A stretch of 64,000 bases of DNA from Microvirga antarctica. Its GTDB lineage: Bacteria > Pseudomonadota > Alphaproteobacteria > Rhizobiales > Beijerinckiaceae. Positions 39,572 through 48,529 of this stretch are shown piece by piece. The stretch spans positions 744,001 to 808,000 of the forward strand of contig NZ_JAGEMM010000002.1 in assembly GCF_017921815.1 (NCBI RefSeq). The letters run 5' to 3'. Each line of letters starts with the position of its first letter. Position 1 is the first letter of the stretch. Below the pieces are notes generated by a model. That model was given only the letters and a program-made list of their open reading frames with translations, ran no database searches and was not told where the DNA came from. Both the position numbers and the translations under genes were made by a program.

Positions 39572-40201
39572 TTGTCCCACACCTTGTCTACGCCTTGTCG
39601 CGCCTTCGAACGCGGCGCCGTCCTTGTCTGCGGACCCCTGATCGAGGTCGCTGTGGGGGTAAAGGCTGCTCTGTGCCGAAATCCGGACGCTGCCATCCTC
39701 ACTTTCGACGACGAGACTGGAGCGGTGATTGATCTCGATCTCCGCGGCACCGAGGACGACATCCGGGCGCGTCTCTTGGCCTCCTATCCAACCGGCGCGC
39801 TTCGGCCCGAGCCTGAGGTACAGGGCGCAGGCAACCCCGCGAGGGGACGAGGCAGGCCCAGATTGGGCGTTGTCGCCCGGGAAGTGACGCTGCTGCCCCG
39901 CCATTGGGATTGGCTCGCCACTCAGAGGGGCGGGGCATCGCAGGCGCTCAGACGGATGATCGATCAGGCCCGGCAGGCCGATGACGGTGAGGGCAGAGCG
40001 CGGGCCGCGCGGGAGGCAGCCTACCGTTTCATGGCGGCGCTGGGGGGCGATTTTCCGGGTTTCGAGGAAGCGTGCCGGGCCCTGTTTGCCGATGACCGCG
40101 AGGGGTTTGCCACACACACTCTCTCGTGGCCGCCGGACGTGAGGCATTTCGCGCAGAGGCTGGCGTGGGGCAACCCGGATGACAGTGCTGCCCGGCTTTG
40201 A
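39572..40201 (+). CDS. DUF2239 family protein
   Basis: A 209-residue soluble protein with AILTFDDETGAVIDLDLRG, a Pro/Arg-rich linker GRGRPRLGVVAREVTLLPRHWDWLATQRGGASQALRRMIDQAR (the DUF2239 core, shown in part) and a C-terminal helical half. The middle piece LPRHWDWLATQRGGASQALR resembles a ribbon-helix-helix-like or DNA-binding helix pair. The start is taken as TTG 39572 because GGAG lies 8 bases upstream and no ATG or GTG fits; the frame is open farther upstream without conservation. Function unknown. Confidence 0.75.
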   Translation: MSHTLSTPCRAFERGAVLVCGPLIEVAVGVKAALCRNPDAAILTFDDETGAVIDLDLRGTEDDIRARLLASYPTGALRPEPEVQGAGNPARGRGRPRLGVVAREVTLLPRHWDWLATQRGGASQALRRMIDQARQADDGEGRARAAREAAYRFMAALGGDFPGFEEACRALFADDREGFATHTLSWPPDVRHFAQRLAWGNPDDSAARL

Positions 40202-40227
40202 TGACAGAGCGATGGCGAGGCGCGCCC

Positions 40228-41601
40228 TTAGGGTCTTGAGCCAAGATCCCAGTAGAGGCCTGCCATGATCGCGAGGCCCTCGCGGGCGAGCGGCGCCAGC
40301 AGGTGCTCGTCAGGACCATGCTGCTGACAGCCGGGGTAGGAATGGGGAACCCAGATCGTGGGGAGGCCCAGGACATCCGCGAAAATGTCATTGGGCAAGG
40401 TGCCGCCAAGATTGGGCAGGATTGCCGGATCCTTTCCGGTCGTGCGCGCGATCGACCCCGCCGCCCATGTGACCCAGGGATCGGCCGGATCGAGTCGTGT
40501 CGCGAGGGACATCTCTTCGACCTCCTCGACCGTCACGCCGCTCCATCCATGGCGCGCCAGATGACGGCGGAGGGCTGGCACGATCTGTTCCGGGTCAATC
40601 CCTTTGACAAACCGGAGCTGGCACCGCGCCCATGCGTCGGGAGGGACGGCATTGACCGGGGTCTCCGGATTGCCAGCCCGCATGGCCAGCACGTCGAACG
40701 AGCACCATCCGAACACCTGCTCCTCCGGTGTGAGTCCCGGCTCGCCCCACTCGGGATCCATAATCGGCCCATCCGGCCCCGAATCGATCTTGAAATCCTT
40801 GAGGACGGCGCGCACAGAGTCCGGAATCCCGTCGGGACGCCACTCGGCCACCGCGATCCGCCCGGTGGGTGACGTGATCGTGCTCATGGCATGCGCAAGC
40901 TGAATAGCCGGATCCGACAGGACGCCTCCCCAGTTCCCGGAATGATGCCCGCCGTCTCTTGCCACGATCGAAAGGTCGAATGTCGCCACCCCACGCGTGC
41001 CGAGAAAGATGGTCGGACGGTCGGCCGTGAGACGGGGGCCGTCGGAGGCGATCAGAACATCGGCCTGAAAGCGGTGGTGATGGTCGGTACACAATTCGCG
41101 CAGCCCCGGCGAGCCGACCTCCTCGCCCATCTCGATCAGAAATTTGGCGTTGAAGCCGAGCTTGCCCCTGACCTCGAGAACGGATTGCAAGGCCGCGATG
41201 CACAGGGCGTGCTGCCCCTTGTTGTCGGCAGTGCCGCGTCCGTACCATCGATCTCCGACACACGTGACCGTCCACGGAGAGAGACCTTCGCGCCACGCGG
41301 ATTCCATGCCGCGCACCACATCACCGTGACCGTAACCGAACACGGTCGGATAACCCGCATGTTCGATCCGTTCCGCGAACAGGAATGAGCTCTTCGCGCG
41401 CGGATGAGGCAGTATCGTGCAGGTGAAACCCAAGGTCTCGAGCCAAGGGCGAATTTCGGATTCGAGGTAACGTTGCAGAGTGTCTGCGCGGTTGCTGTCC
41501 TGGCTCTCGGTGGGGAGCGAGACGAGACGCGTGAGTCTCTCTTGAAACGCACCGGAATCGAAATAGCGTTCTGCGCTCGATATCGCGTTTGCCCGGTCCA
41601 T
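40228..41601 (-). CDS. M20 family metallopeptidase
   Basis: A 457-residue dinuclear zinc peptidase or amidohydrolase of the ArgE/DapE/CPG2 group. Zinc-ligand motifs: GYGHGDVV, GRGTADNKGQHALC with the bridging Asp, EMGEEVGSPG with the general-base Glu, and a C-terminal HGPDEHL histidine. The ATG at 41601 follows AGTGGA; the longer frame to 41658 is unsupported. It is divergent from the aspartoacylase-like gene, whose product also acts on an acylated amino acid, so both may belong to one catabolic route. Confidence 0.9.
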   Translation of the reverse strand: MDRANAISSAERYFDSGAFQERLTRLVSLPTESQDSNRADTLQRYLESEIRPWLETLGFTCTILPHPRAKSSFLFAERIEHAGYPTVFGYGHGDVVRGMESAWREGLSPWTVTCVGDRWYGRGTADNKGQHALCIAALQSVLEVRGKLGFNAKFLIEMGEEVGSPGLRELCTDHHHRFQADVLIASDGPRLTADRPTIFLGTRGVATFDLSIVARDGGHHSGNWGGVLSDPAIQLAHAMSTITSPTGRIAVAEWRPDGIPDSVRAVLKDFKIDSGPDGPIMDPEWGEPGLTPEEQVFGWCSFDVLAMRAGNPETPVNAVPPDAWARCQLRFVKGIDPEQIVPALRRHLARHGWSGVTVEEVEEMSLATRLDPADPWVTWAAGSIARTTGKDPAILPNLGGTLPNDIFADVLGLPTIWVPHSYPGCQQHGPDEHLLAPLAREGLAIMAGLYWDLGSRP

Positions 41602-41742
41602 CGTCCACTGCCTTGTCTGTCCAGCCTGGTACGCTGGCACCCCTCGCGGCGTTCGCATACGCGAATCGCGAGCCGGGTGATACAGAACCGTGAAGGCCGC
41701 GCCGCGTCAAACGCGCGTCCACGCGACAGGAGGAGACACGCG

Positions 41743-42879
41743 ATGCATCAGGTTGAAGAGATCGAGATTCCGCAGGGCAGTTTCGGGACCACGCGTTGGT
41801 TGCCGGTTCACCGTTTCGGTGAGCCAAGCGCGGGACCGAAGATCTATGTTCAAGCGGCCCTGCACGCGGACGAGACGCCGGCGATGCTCGTTGCCCACCA
41901 TCTCCTGCACCGACTCGTTGAAGCGGACGATGCCGGCCAGATTGCGGGCGAGATCGTGGTGGTGCCGTTCGCCAATCCGCTTGGTCTCTCGCAGCGGATG
42001 CTCAACATGCATATCGGCCGGGGTGATCTGGCTGGCGGCGGCAATTTCAACCGCAACTTTCCCGATGTGTCCTCTGCCGCCATAGCCAGCCTGAAAGGGC
42101 TACTCGGAAAGGATGCCCGGGAGAACGACCGACTTGTGCGGACTGCCTTGCGAGAGTCAACGCGGGCCTTGCGTGGTTATCTCGAACTTGATGCTCTCCG
42201 CGCGACGTTGCTCGGCCTTGCGATCGACGCCAACATCGTTCTCGACCTTCATTGCCACTTCGAGGGCGTCACGTATCTCTATTGTAACGATGCAGGGTGG
42301 CCCGCTGCCGCGGCGCTGTCGGCGCAAGCACAGAGCGTCGCCACGCTCCTGTCGACCGGTGGCGCGGGCGGCAGCTTCGACGAGGCCTGCGATCTTCCGT
42401 GGGTTCGTATCAAGGAAGCCTATCCCGACGTTCCACTCGCCCATGGTTGTATTGCCGTGACGATGGAATATCGCGGACAGGCGGATGTGAGCGACGACCT
42501 TGCCGCCTTCGACGCCGACGCCATCATCCGTTTCCTCCAGCGCAGCGGCGCGATCACCGGCGACCCGGGAGAGATTCCGGACGCTCTCTGCGACGCGACG
42601 CCGGTCGACGCCGTCGACCATGTGCGGGCGTTCACCCCCGGGATCATTGTGCACAAGGTGGCGCTCGGCGAGTCTGTCGTCGAAGGGCAGATCGTGGCCG
42701 AGATCGTCTCGCCGGAGGCTCCGCTTTCGACGCCTCGTACCATCCTCAGATCGCGAACCGACGGCGTTGTTTTCGGACGGCTGTTCTCCCGCATCGCCCG
42801 CCCCGGAACCGCCTTCCTGTCGATCGCCGGACAGGATCCGGCGAAGGTGAAGGACGGTCTGGGTGACCCCTATCCCTAG
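41743..42879 (+). CDS. Succinylglutamate desuccinylase/aspartoacylase family protein
   Basis: A 378-residue zinc carboxypeptidase-fold enzyme of the AstE/ASPA family. Motifs: AALHADETPA (zinc His and Glu), VVVPFANPLGL, NFNRNFPD, ANIVLDLHCHFEG (zinc His) and VTMEYRGQADVSD (catalytic Glu). It probably deacylates an N-acyl amino acid or similar. Its C-terminal domain with VALGESVVEGQIVAEIVSPEA looks like the barrel-sandwich hybrid of this family. The ATG at 41743 has AGGAGGAG upstream; the frame upstream to 41404 lies inside the M20 gene on the other strand and is not coding. Confidence 0.92.
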   Translation: MHQVEEIEIPQGSFGTTRWLPVHRFGEPSAGPKIYVQAALHADETPAMLVAHHLLHRLVEADDAGQIAGEIVVVPFANPLGLSQRMLNMHIGRGDLAGGGNFNRNFPDVSSAAIASLKGLLGKDARENDRLVRTALRESTRALRGYLELDALRATLLGLAIDANIVLDLHCHFEGVTYLYCNDAGWPAAAALSAQAQSVATLLSTGGAGGSFDEACDLPWVRIKEAYPDVPLAHGCIAVTMEYRGQADVSDDLAAFDADAIIRFLQRSGAITGDPGEIPDALCDATPVDAVDHVRAFTPGIIVHKVALGESVVEGQIVAEIVSPEAPLSTPRTILRSRTDGVVFGRLFSRIARPGTAFLSIAGQDPAKVKDGLGDPYP

Positions 42880-42940
42880 GGTCCAGTCCCATAAAAAATT
42901 TTTCGGGTCGGGCAGTTGCGGTTCACGGATCCCGACAGGA

Positions 42941-42955
42941 GATTCCCAGGGAATC
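42941..42955. repeat. 15-base perfect palindrome in the convergent gap
   Basis: GATTCCC-A-GGGAATC. It lies in the 234-base gap between the aspartoacylase-like and DapA-family genes. It is too tight for a hairpin but suitable as a protein-binding site. The rest of the gap holds an A6T5 run near 42894 and no gene. Confidence 0.35.
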
Positions 42956-43113
42956 GGCTCGTGTCTCGCTGACTGGCAGGACTTCGCGCGGATTGAACCC
43001 CATTGCCTCCGCCATGGGAGAGGCAAGCCGCGCGTCGATCATCGGCCGGTTATCAGCGGGTTGGTGCAATGGTGGCAGCCTCTAGGGCCGCGGCGTAACC
43101 CTTCCGTGTGGGC

Positions 43114-44052
43114 TCATCGCCCCCAGCGCAGCACCATCGGGTCGAGCCGGCGGGCGACCTCGACCAAGCCTTTGCGGGCTTCCGGATGCAGGGGTTGCAG
43201 GGGATGGCGCAGGGCATCGGATCGGATCACGCCGCCTTCCTTCATGAGCGCCTTGGCGGCCGAGAGGCCGCATTGCCGGTTCTCGTAGTTGATCAGCGGC
43301 AGCCACCGCTCATAGGCGACGAGAGCCTGTTCCCGGTTGCCGGCGAAATAGGGGTCGATGATTGTGCGGATGCCGTCGGGATAGCCGCCGCCTGTCATCG
43401 CGCCCGTGGCGCCGGCATCGAGATCGGCCATGAGGGTGATCGCCTCCTCGCCGTCCCAAGGGCCTGCGATGGCATCCTGACCAAGCGCGATCAACTCGCG
43501 GAGTTTGACGGCGGCGCCGGGCACCTCGATCTTGAAATAGGACACGTTGGCGATCTCCCTGGCCATGCGCGCAAGGAAAGCCGCTGACAGGAAGGTGCCG
43601 GCCATCGGCGCGTCCTGGATCATGATCGGGATCGAGATGGCGTCAGAGACCCGGCGGAAGAACGCGTCGATCCCGGCTTCGGAGACGCGCAAGGTCGCGC
43701 CGAAGAAAGGCGGCATGATCATGACCATGGCCGCGCCCGCATCTTGCGCCCGACGGCAGCGCGCGGCGCAGACCTGGGTCGAGAAATGGCTCGTGGTGAC
43801 GATGACGGGAACGCGCCCGGCGACGTGATCGAGGACGGTCGTCATGACCGTCTCGCGCTCGGCGTCATCGAGCAGGAACTGCTCGGAGAAGTTCGCGAGG
43901 ATGCAGAGGCCGTGGGAGCCTGCATCGATCATGAAATCGATGGCGCGGTTCTGGCCTTCGCGGTCGAACTGACCGTTCTCATGAAAGATGGTCGGAGCCA
44001 CGGGAAAGACGCCGCGATAGGGGCGCGTGGACGACTGGCCGGACGCGGACAT
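43114..44052 (-). CDS. DapA/N-acetylneuraminate lyase superfamily protein (2-keto-3-deoxy-sugar-acid type)
   Basis: A 312-residue TIM-barrel class I aldolase-fold protein. The Schiff-base lysine is in VSYFKIEVPGAA. Where classical family members have the YNxP motif with a catalytic Tyr, this one has IQDAPMAG, so a different mechanism is likely. Members with this change include L-2-keto-3-deoxyarabonate dehydratases. GGGAGA precedes the ATG at 44052. It lies 38 bases downstream of the IlvD/Edd-type dehydratase on the same strand, forming a two-gene operon. The pairing suggests conversion of a sugar acid to a keto acid or oxoglutarate semialdehyde. Confidence 0.85.
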   Translation of the reverse strand: MSASGQSSTRPYRGVFPVAPTIFHENGQFDREGQNRAIDFMIDAGSHGLCILANFSEQFLLDDAERETVMTTVLDHVAGRVPVIVTTSHFSTQVCAARCRRAQDAGAAMVMIMPPFFGATLRVSEAGIDAFFRRVSDAISIPIMIQDAPMAGTFLSAAFLARMAREIANVSYFKIEVPGAAVKLRELIALGQDAIAGPWDGEEAITLMADLDAGATGAMTGGGYPDGIRTIIDPYFAGNREQALVAYERWLPLINYENRQCGLSAAKALMKEGGVIRSDALRHPLQPLHPEARKGLVEVARRLDPMVLRWGR

Positions 44053-44090
44053 GGTTTCTCCCTTCAAAGTCTTCGCAATGTCTTCTATTG

Positions 44091-45824
44091 TCAGTGATTG
44101 TCGCGTGGAACGGGCGAGCCCGTGCGTCCGACCAGAAAGTCCAGATCGGCACCTTTGTCGGCCTGCAGAACATGGTCGATGTAGAGCTTCGTCCAACCGC
44201 GCTCGGCATGGGGCGCGGGCGGCACCCAGGCGGCGCGACGGCGCTCCATTTCTTCCGCTTCGACGTGAAGATGAAGGCTGCGTGCGGGGACATCGAGGGT
44301 GATGAGGTCGCCGTTCTGCACCAGCGCGAGCGGCCCACCGGCGGCGGCCTCCGGCGCCACGTGCAGCACCACCGTGCCGTAGGCCGTGCCGGACATGCGC
44401 GCATCCGAAACGCGGATCATGTCGCGCACGCCGTTCCTGAGCAGCTTCTGCGGCAGCGGCATGTTGCCAACCTCCGCCATGCCCGGATAGCCCTTTGGGC
44501 CGCAGTTCTTGAGCACCATGATGCAGGTCTCGTCGATGTCGAGATCGTCATCGTCGACGAGATGGTGCATCTCCTCGACGGTCTCGAACACGACCGCGCG
44601 ACCGGTATGTTTCATGAGCTCGGGCGAGGCGGCGGAGGGTTTGATGACCGCGCCGTCGGGAGCAAGGTTGCCGCGCAAGATGGCAATGCCCGCATCCGGC
44701 TTGAACGGCTCCTCGAAGGTGGTGATCACCTCGCGGTTCCAGCACGGCGCGTCCTTCACGTTCTCCCAGATCGGCTTGCCGTTGACGGTGAGCGCATCCT
44801 TGTGCAGCAGGCCGCGCTCGCCGAGCGTGCGCAGCACCACCGGCAGGCCACCCGCATAGTAGAAATCCTCCATCAGGAACTGGCCGGAGGGCATGAGGTC
44901 GACGAGGCAGTGGATCTCGCGGCCGAGCCTGTCAAAATCGTCGAGCGTGAGGTCGATGCCGACGCGTCCCGCAATGGCAAGAAGATGCACCACCGCATTG
45001 GTCGAGCCGCCGATGGCGGCGAGCGTGCGGATGGCGTTCTCGAAGGCTTCGCGCGTCAACACCTTTGAGAGAACCAGGTCCTCGTTGACCATTTCAACGA
45101 TGCGCCGGCCGGCCATGCGGGCGAGGTGGTTGCGTCGTGCGTCCGCGGCCGGGATCGCAGCATTCTCCGGCAGGCCGACACCCAGGGCCTCAACCATGGA
45201 CGCCATGGTCGACCCGGTGCCCATGGTCATGCAATGGCCGGCCGAGCGGTTCATGCCGGCCTCCGCTTCGTGAAATTCCTCGAGCGTCACCTCGCCAGCG
45301 CGAAGTTGCTCGCTCATGGAAATGATGTTGGTGCCCGAGCCGATATATTTGCCGCGATAGACACCGCGCAATTGCGGGCCGCCCGACAAGCCGAGGGTCG
45401 GCAGGTCCGCCGAGGCGGCGCCCATCAGCAGGGCAGGGGTCGTCTTGTCGCACCCCATGAGGAGCACGACGCCATCCAGGGGATGGGCCCGAATCGCCTC
45501 TTCCACGTCCATGGCGGCGAGGTTGCGAAACAGCATGGCCGTCGGCCGCATGGTCACCTCGCCGAGCGATGAGACCGGAAATTCAAGCGGGAAGCCGCCC
45601 GCATCCAGCACGCCGAATTTCACATGCTCGGCAAGATTGCGAAAATGCGCGTTGCAGGGCGTCAACTCGGACCATGTGTTGCAGATGCCGATCACAGGCC
45701 GGTCCTCGAACTGGTCCTGCGGCAATCCGCTGTTTTTGAGGAACGAGCGATAATAGAAGCCCATCTTGTCCTGGCGGCCAAACCAGGCCTGGCTGCGCAA
45801 CGGGCGTTTCCTGACTGCGGTCAT
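44091..45824 (-). CDS. IlvD/Edd family dehydratase (L-arabonate dehydratase type)
   Basis: A 577-residue [2Fe-2S] dehydratase. Cluster cysteines at Cys57 (TPCNAH), Cys125 (MGCDKTT) and Cys198 (AGHCMTMG) match, offset by two, those known from rhizobial L-arabinonate dehydratase (recalled as 59, 127, 200). The catalytic region is SDARMSGTAYGT. The enzyme would dehydrate an aldonate to a 2-keto-3-deoxy acid, passing it to the DapA-family protein downstream. Divergent from ytfQ with a 163-base promoter region. Substrate could also be D-galactonate or another sugar acid. Confidence 0.9.
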   Translation of the reverse strand: MTAVRKRPLRSQAWFGRQDKMGFYYRSFLKNSGLPQDQFEDRPVIGICNTWSELTPCNAHFRNLAEHVKFGVLDAGGFPLEFPVSSLGEVTMRPTAMLFRNLAAMDVEEAIRAHPLDGVVLLMGCDKTTPALLMGAASADLPTLGLSGGPQLRGVYRGKYIGSGTNIISMSEQLRAGEVTLEEFHEAEAGMNRSAGHCMTMGTGSTMASMVEALGVGLPENAAIPAADARRNHLARMAGRRIVEMVNEDLVLSKVLTREAFENAIRTLAAIGGSTNAVVHLLAIAGRVGIDLTLDDFDRLGREIHCLVDLMPSGQFLMEDFYYAGGLPVVLRTLGERGLLHKDALTVNGKPIWENVKDAPCWNREVITTFEEPFKPDAGIAILRGNLAPDGAVIKPSAASPELMKHTGRAVVFETVEEMHHLVDDDDLDIDETCIMVLKNCGPKGYPGMAEVGNMPLPQKLLRNGVRDMIRVSDARMSGTAYGTVVLHVAPEAAAGGPLALVQNGDLITLDVPARSLHLHVEAEEMERRRAAWVPPAPHAERGWTKLYIDHVLQADKGADLDFLVGRTGSPVPRDNH

Positions 45825-45912
45825 TCTTCCAATGCCCTTGAAACTGTATATCGCGCTGTCCGGCGCGGCCTCTCGCGAACGAGACTTTGGTTGAATAGGC
45901 TCTCGATTTGAT

Positions 45913-45930
45913 TCATATAATAGTACTAAT
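45913..45930. promoter_or_regulatory. AT-rich candidate operator, copy 1 (divergent dehydratase/ytfQ region)
   Basis: TCATATAATAGTACTAAT includes the perfect palindrome TAGTACTA. It matches 15 of 18 bases with the reverse complement of 51321-51338 before chvE. Both are followed by GTCAGCT (45932-45938 and 51347-51353). FadR-family regulators bind short inverted repeats of this kind. Confidence 0.5.
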
Positions 45931-45987
45931 AGTCAGCTGATAAGGCTGCTAAAGTCGAAGAGCAACGACAATTTCAGGGAGAAACTC

Positions 45988-46950
45988 ATGAAAGCCCGTC
46001 ATCTTCTGACGACGATCGGCATGACTGCCCTCATGCTGTCCTCAGGCGCCGCCTATGCCCAAGCAAAAATGACCGTCGGATTCTCGCAGGTCGGTTCGGA
46101 ATCCGGCTGGCGGGCGGCTGAGACGAAGGTCTCGAAGATCGAAGCCGACAAGCGTGGCATCGACCTGAAGATCTCCGATGCGCAGCAGAAGCAGGAAAAC
46201 CAGATCCGCGCGGTGCGCTCCTTCATTGCCCAGGGCGTCGATGCGATCTTCATCGCCCCGGTCGTCTCGACGGGCTGGGATGCGGTTCTCAAAGAGGCCA
46301 AGGATGCCAAGATCCCGGTCGTGCTGCTCGACCGCTCCATCGACACGAAAGACCCGTCGCTCTACCTCACTGCCGTCACGTCGGACACGGTCTATGAGGG
46401 CAAGGTGGCCGGCGAGTGGCTCGCCAAGGAAACCGGCGGCAAGTGCAACGTTGTCGAGCTGCAGGGGACTGTCGGCTCGAGCCCCGCGATCAACCGCAAG
46501 AAGGGTTTCGATCAGGTCGTTGCCGCCCATCCCGGCATGAAGATCATCCGCACGCAATCCGGCGACTTCACCCGCACCAAGGGGAAGGAAGTCATGGAAA
46601 GCTTCATCAAGGCGGAGGGCGGCGGCAAGAATATCTGCGCCGTCTACGCGCATAACGACGACATGGCGATCGGCGCCATCCAAGCCATCAAGGAAGCCGG
46701 CCTGAAGCCCGGCACAGACATCAAGATCGTCTCCATCGACGGCGTTCCGGATATCTTCAAAGCCATGGCCGACGGCGAAGCCAACGTCACGGTCGAGCTG
46801 ACGCCGAACATGAGCGGGCCGGCTTTCGACGCGCTCATCGCGTTCAAAAAGAACGGTACGGTGCCGAAGAAGTGGATCCAGACGGAGTCGAAGGTCTTCC
46901 TGCCCGCGACGGCAAAGGCCGAATACGACCGGCGCAAGGACCTCTACTAA
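45988..46950 (+). CDS. ytfQ: Sugar ABC transporter periplasmic binding protein (YtfQ type)
   Basis: A 320-residue precursor with a signal peptide (TTIGMTALMLSSGAAYA, then QAKMTVGFSQ). The mature part is a pentose/hexose-binding (peripBP class) fold with GFSQVGSESGWRAAE, SDAQQKQENQIRAVRSFI, AIFIAPVVSTGW, LLDRSIDT and AVYAHNDDMAIGAIQA, matching the galactofuranose-binding protein YtfQ. GGGAGA precedes the ATG. It is followed by a hairpin and then the ATPase gene. The ligand may be galactofuranose, arabinose or galactose. Confidence 0.92.
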   Translation: MKARHLLTTIGMTALMLSSGAAYAQAKMTVGFSQVGSESGWRAAETKVSKIEADKRGIDLKISDAQQKQENQIRAVRSFIAQGVDAIFIAPVVSTGWDAVLKEAKDAKIPVVLLDRSIDTKDPSLYLTAVTSDTVYEGKVAGEWLAKETGGKCNVVELQGTVGSSPAINRKKGFDQVVAAHPGMKIIRTQSGDFTRTKGKEVMESFIKAEGGGKNICAVYAHNDDMAIGAIQAIKEAGLKPGTDIKIVSIDGVPDIFKAMADGEANVTVELTPNMSGPAFDALIAFKKNGTVPKKWIQTESKVFLPATAKAEYDRRKDLY

Positions 46951-46969
46951 GATCCGCAAATCGCCGGAG

Positions 46970-46993
46970 CGGCAGGCGGACAATCGCCTGCTG
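46970..46993 (+). promoter_or_regulatory. Intercistronic hairpin between ytfQ and ytfR
   Basis: GCAGGCG at 46972-46978 pairs with CGCCTGC at 46985-46991 around a 6-base loop and is extended by two further pairs. It lies between binding-protein and ATPase genes, where such hairpins usually stabilise the upstream mRNA or partly terminate transcription. Confidence 0.55.
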
Positions 46994-47020
46994 TCTCGCC
47001 TGTGGAACGGCAAGGATGGG

Positions 47021-48529
47021 ATGCCATCAGTGACGGAACAGCCCCAGCTTCTCGAGATCCGAGATCTCACGAAGGGTTTCCCGGGCGTGCAGGCGCTTCA
47101 CCACGTGGACTTCACGCTGCATGCGGGGGAGATTCACGGCCTGCTGGGTGAGAACGGGGCCGGTAAATCCACGTTGATCAAGGTGCTCACCGGCGTCTTC
47201 AAGCGCGATGCCGGCACCATCCGCCTCGACGGGGATGACATCGCGGCGCGCGATCCAGCGGATGCGCTCGCGCTCGGCATCGGGACCGTCTATCAGGAGG
47301 TCAATCTTCTGCCCAATCTGTCGGTGGCGGAGAACCTCTTCATCGGCCGTCAGCCGCATCGCTTCGGCCTCGTGCGCACGGGTGAGATGCGCCGCCTCTC
47401 GGAAAAGCTCCTGGCCGGCTACGGCCTCGACATCGACGTCGCCAATCCGCTGGGCACCTATTCGGTCGCCGTCCAGCAGATCGTCGCCATCGCCCGTGCG
47501 GTGGATCTCTCGGCCAAGGTGCTGATCCTCGACGAGCCGACGGCGAGCCTCGACGCGCAGGAGGTCGAAACTCTTTTCGGGATCCTGCGGGATCTCAGGA
47601 GCCGGGGTATCGGCATCCTGTTCGTCACGCATTTTCTCGATCAGGTGTATGCGATCTGCGACCGGATCACCGTGTTGCGCAATGGACGTCTTGTAGGCTC
47701 GCGCCCGATCGCGGAACTGCCGCGTATCGCGCTCGTCTCGATGATGCTGGGGCGGGAGCTGGCTGCCGAAGCACTGCATCGCAACCAGCGTAAAACGGTC
47801 ACGGGCGAACCGCTCGTCACGTTCAAGGATTACGGCAAGCGCCGTCTCATGGAGCCGTTCGATCTGGAGGTTCGCCCCGGCGAGGTGGTGGGTCTTGCGG
47901 GCCTTCTCGGGTCCGGCCGCACGGAAACGGCGAAACTGGTTTTCGGCATCGAACGCGCCGATAGCGGGCAGGCCTTCGTCGACGGCAAGCCGGTGCGCAT
48001 CGCCACGCCGCGGGATGGGGCGCGGCTGCGGTTCGGGTTCACGCCGGAGGATCGCAAGACAGAAGGCATCGTGGCGGAATTGTCCGTTCGCGAGAACATC
48101 ATTCTCGCGCTCCAGGCGCAACGCGGCTGGCTGCGGCTGATCCCGCGGCGCAAGCAGGAAGAAATCGCCGACCGTTTCATCAAGCTTCTCGACATCCGCA
48201 CGCCGGATGCGGAAAAGCCCATCGGCCTCCTTTCCGGCGGCAATCAGCAGAAGGCGTTGCTGGCGCGCTGGCTTGCCACCGAGCCACGTTTCCTCATCCT
48301 GGACGAGCCGACGCGCGGCATCGACGTGGGGGCGCATGCGGAGATCATTCGCGTGATCGAGCGCCTGTGCGAGGAAGGGCTCGCCCTTCTCGTCATCTCG
48401 TCGGAGCTGGAGGAGATCGCCTCCTACAGCGACCGTGTCGTGGTCCTGCGCGACCGGCGGCACGTGCGCGAACTCTCCGGCTCGGATGTGAGCGCCGACA
48501 CCATCATGACAACCATTGCGGGCCATTGA
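47021..48529 (+). CDS. ytfR: Sugar ABC transporter ATP-binding protein (YtfR type)
   Basis: A 502-residue CUT2-type ATPase with two nucleotide-binding domains. The first has Walker [10 protein letters not shown] near residue 46 and Walker [10 protein letters not shown]; the second, starting near residue 270, has GLLGSGRTE in place of a complete Walker A and [15 protein letters not shown] and [13 protein letters not shown], as usual in this family. Start 47021 is used with AAGGA 4 bases upstream; GTG 47030 is an alternative. The stop abuts the ytfT start (ATG directly after TGA), showing coupled translation. Confidence 0.95.
   Translation: MPSVTEQPQLLEIRDLTKGFPGVQALHHVDFTLHAGEIHGLLGENGAGKSTLIKVLTGVFKRDAGTIRLDGDDIAARDPADALALGIGTVYQEVNLLPNLSVAENLFIGRQPHRFGLVRTGEMRRLSEKLLAGYGLDIDVANPLGTYSVAVQQIVAIARAVDLSAKVLILDEPTASLDAQEVETLFGILRDLRSRGIGILFVTHFLDQVYAICDRITVLRNGRLVGSRPIAELPRIALVSMMLGRELAAEALHRNQRKTVTGEPLVTFKDYGKRRLMEPFDLEVRPGEVVGLAGLLGSGRTETAKLVFGIERADSGQAFVDGKPVRIATPRDGARLRFGFTPEDRKTEGIVAELSVRENIILALQAQRGWLRLIPRRKQEEIADRFIKLLDIRTPDAEKPIGLLSGGNQQKALLARWLATEPRFLILDEPTRGIDVGAHAEIIRVIERLCEEGLALLVISSELEEIASYSDRVVVLRDRRHVRELSGSDVSADTIMTTIAGH

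Noticed and set aside
42985..43060. Possible minus-strand tRNA
   Set aside because: GGATTGAACC resembles a T-arm but the loop has the wrong length and no acceptor or anticodon stems could be built.
47027..48526. A 499-codon minus-strand frame opposite ytfR
   Set aside because: Shadow of the ABC ATPase gene; the plus strand carries Walker motifs.
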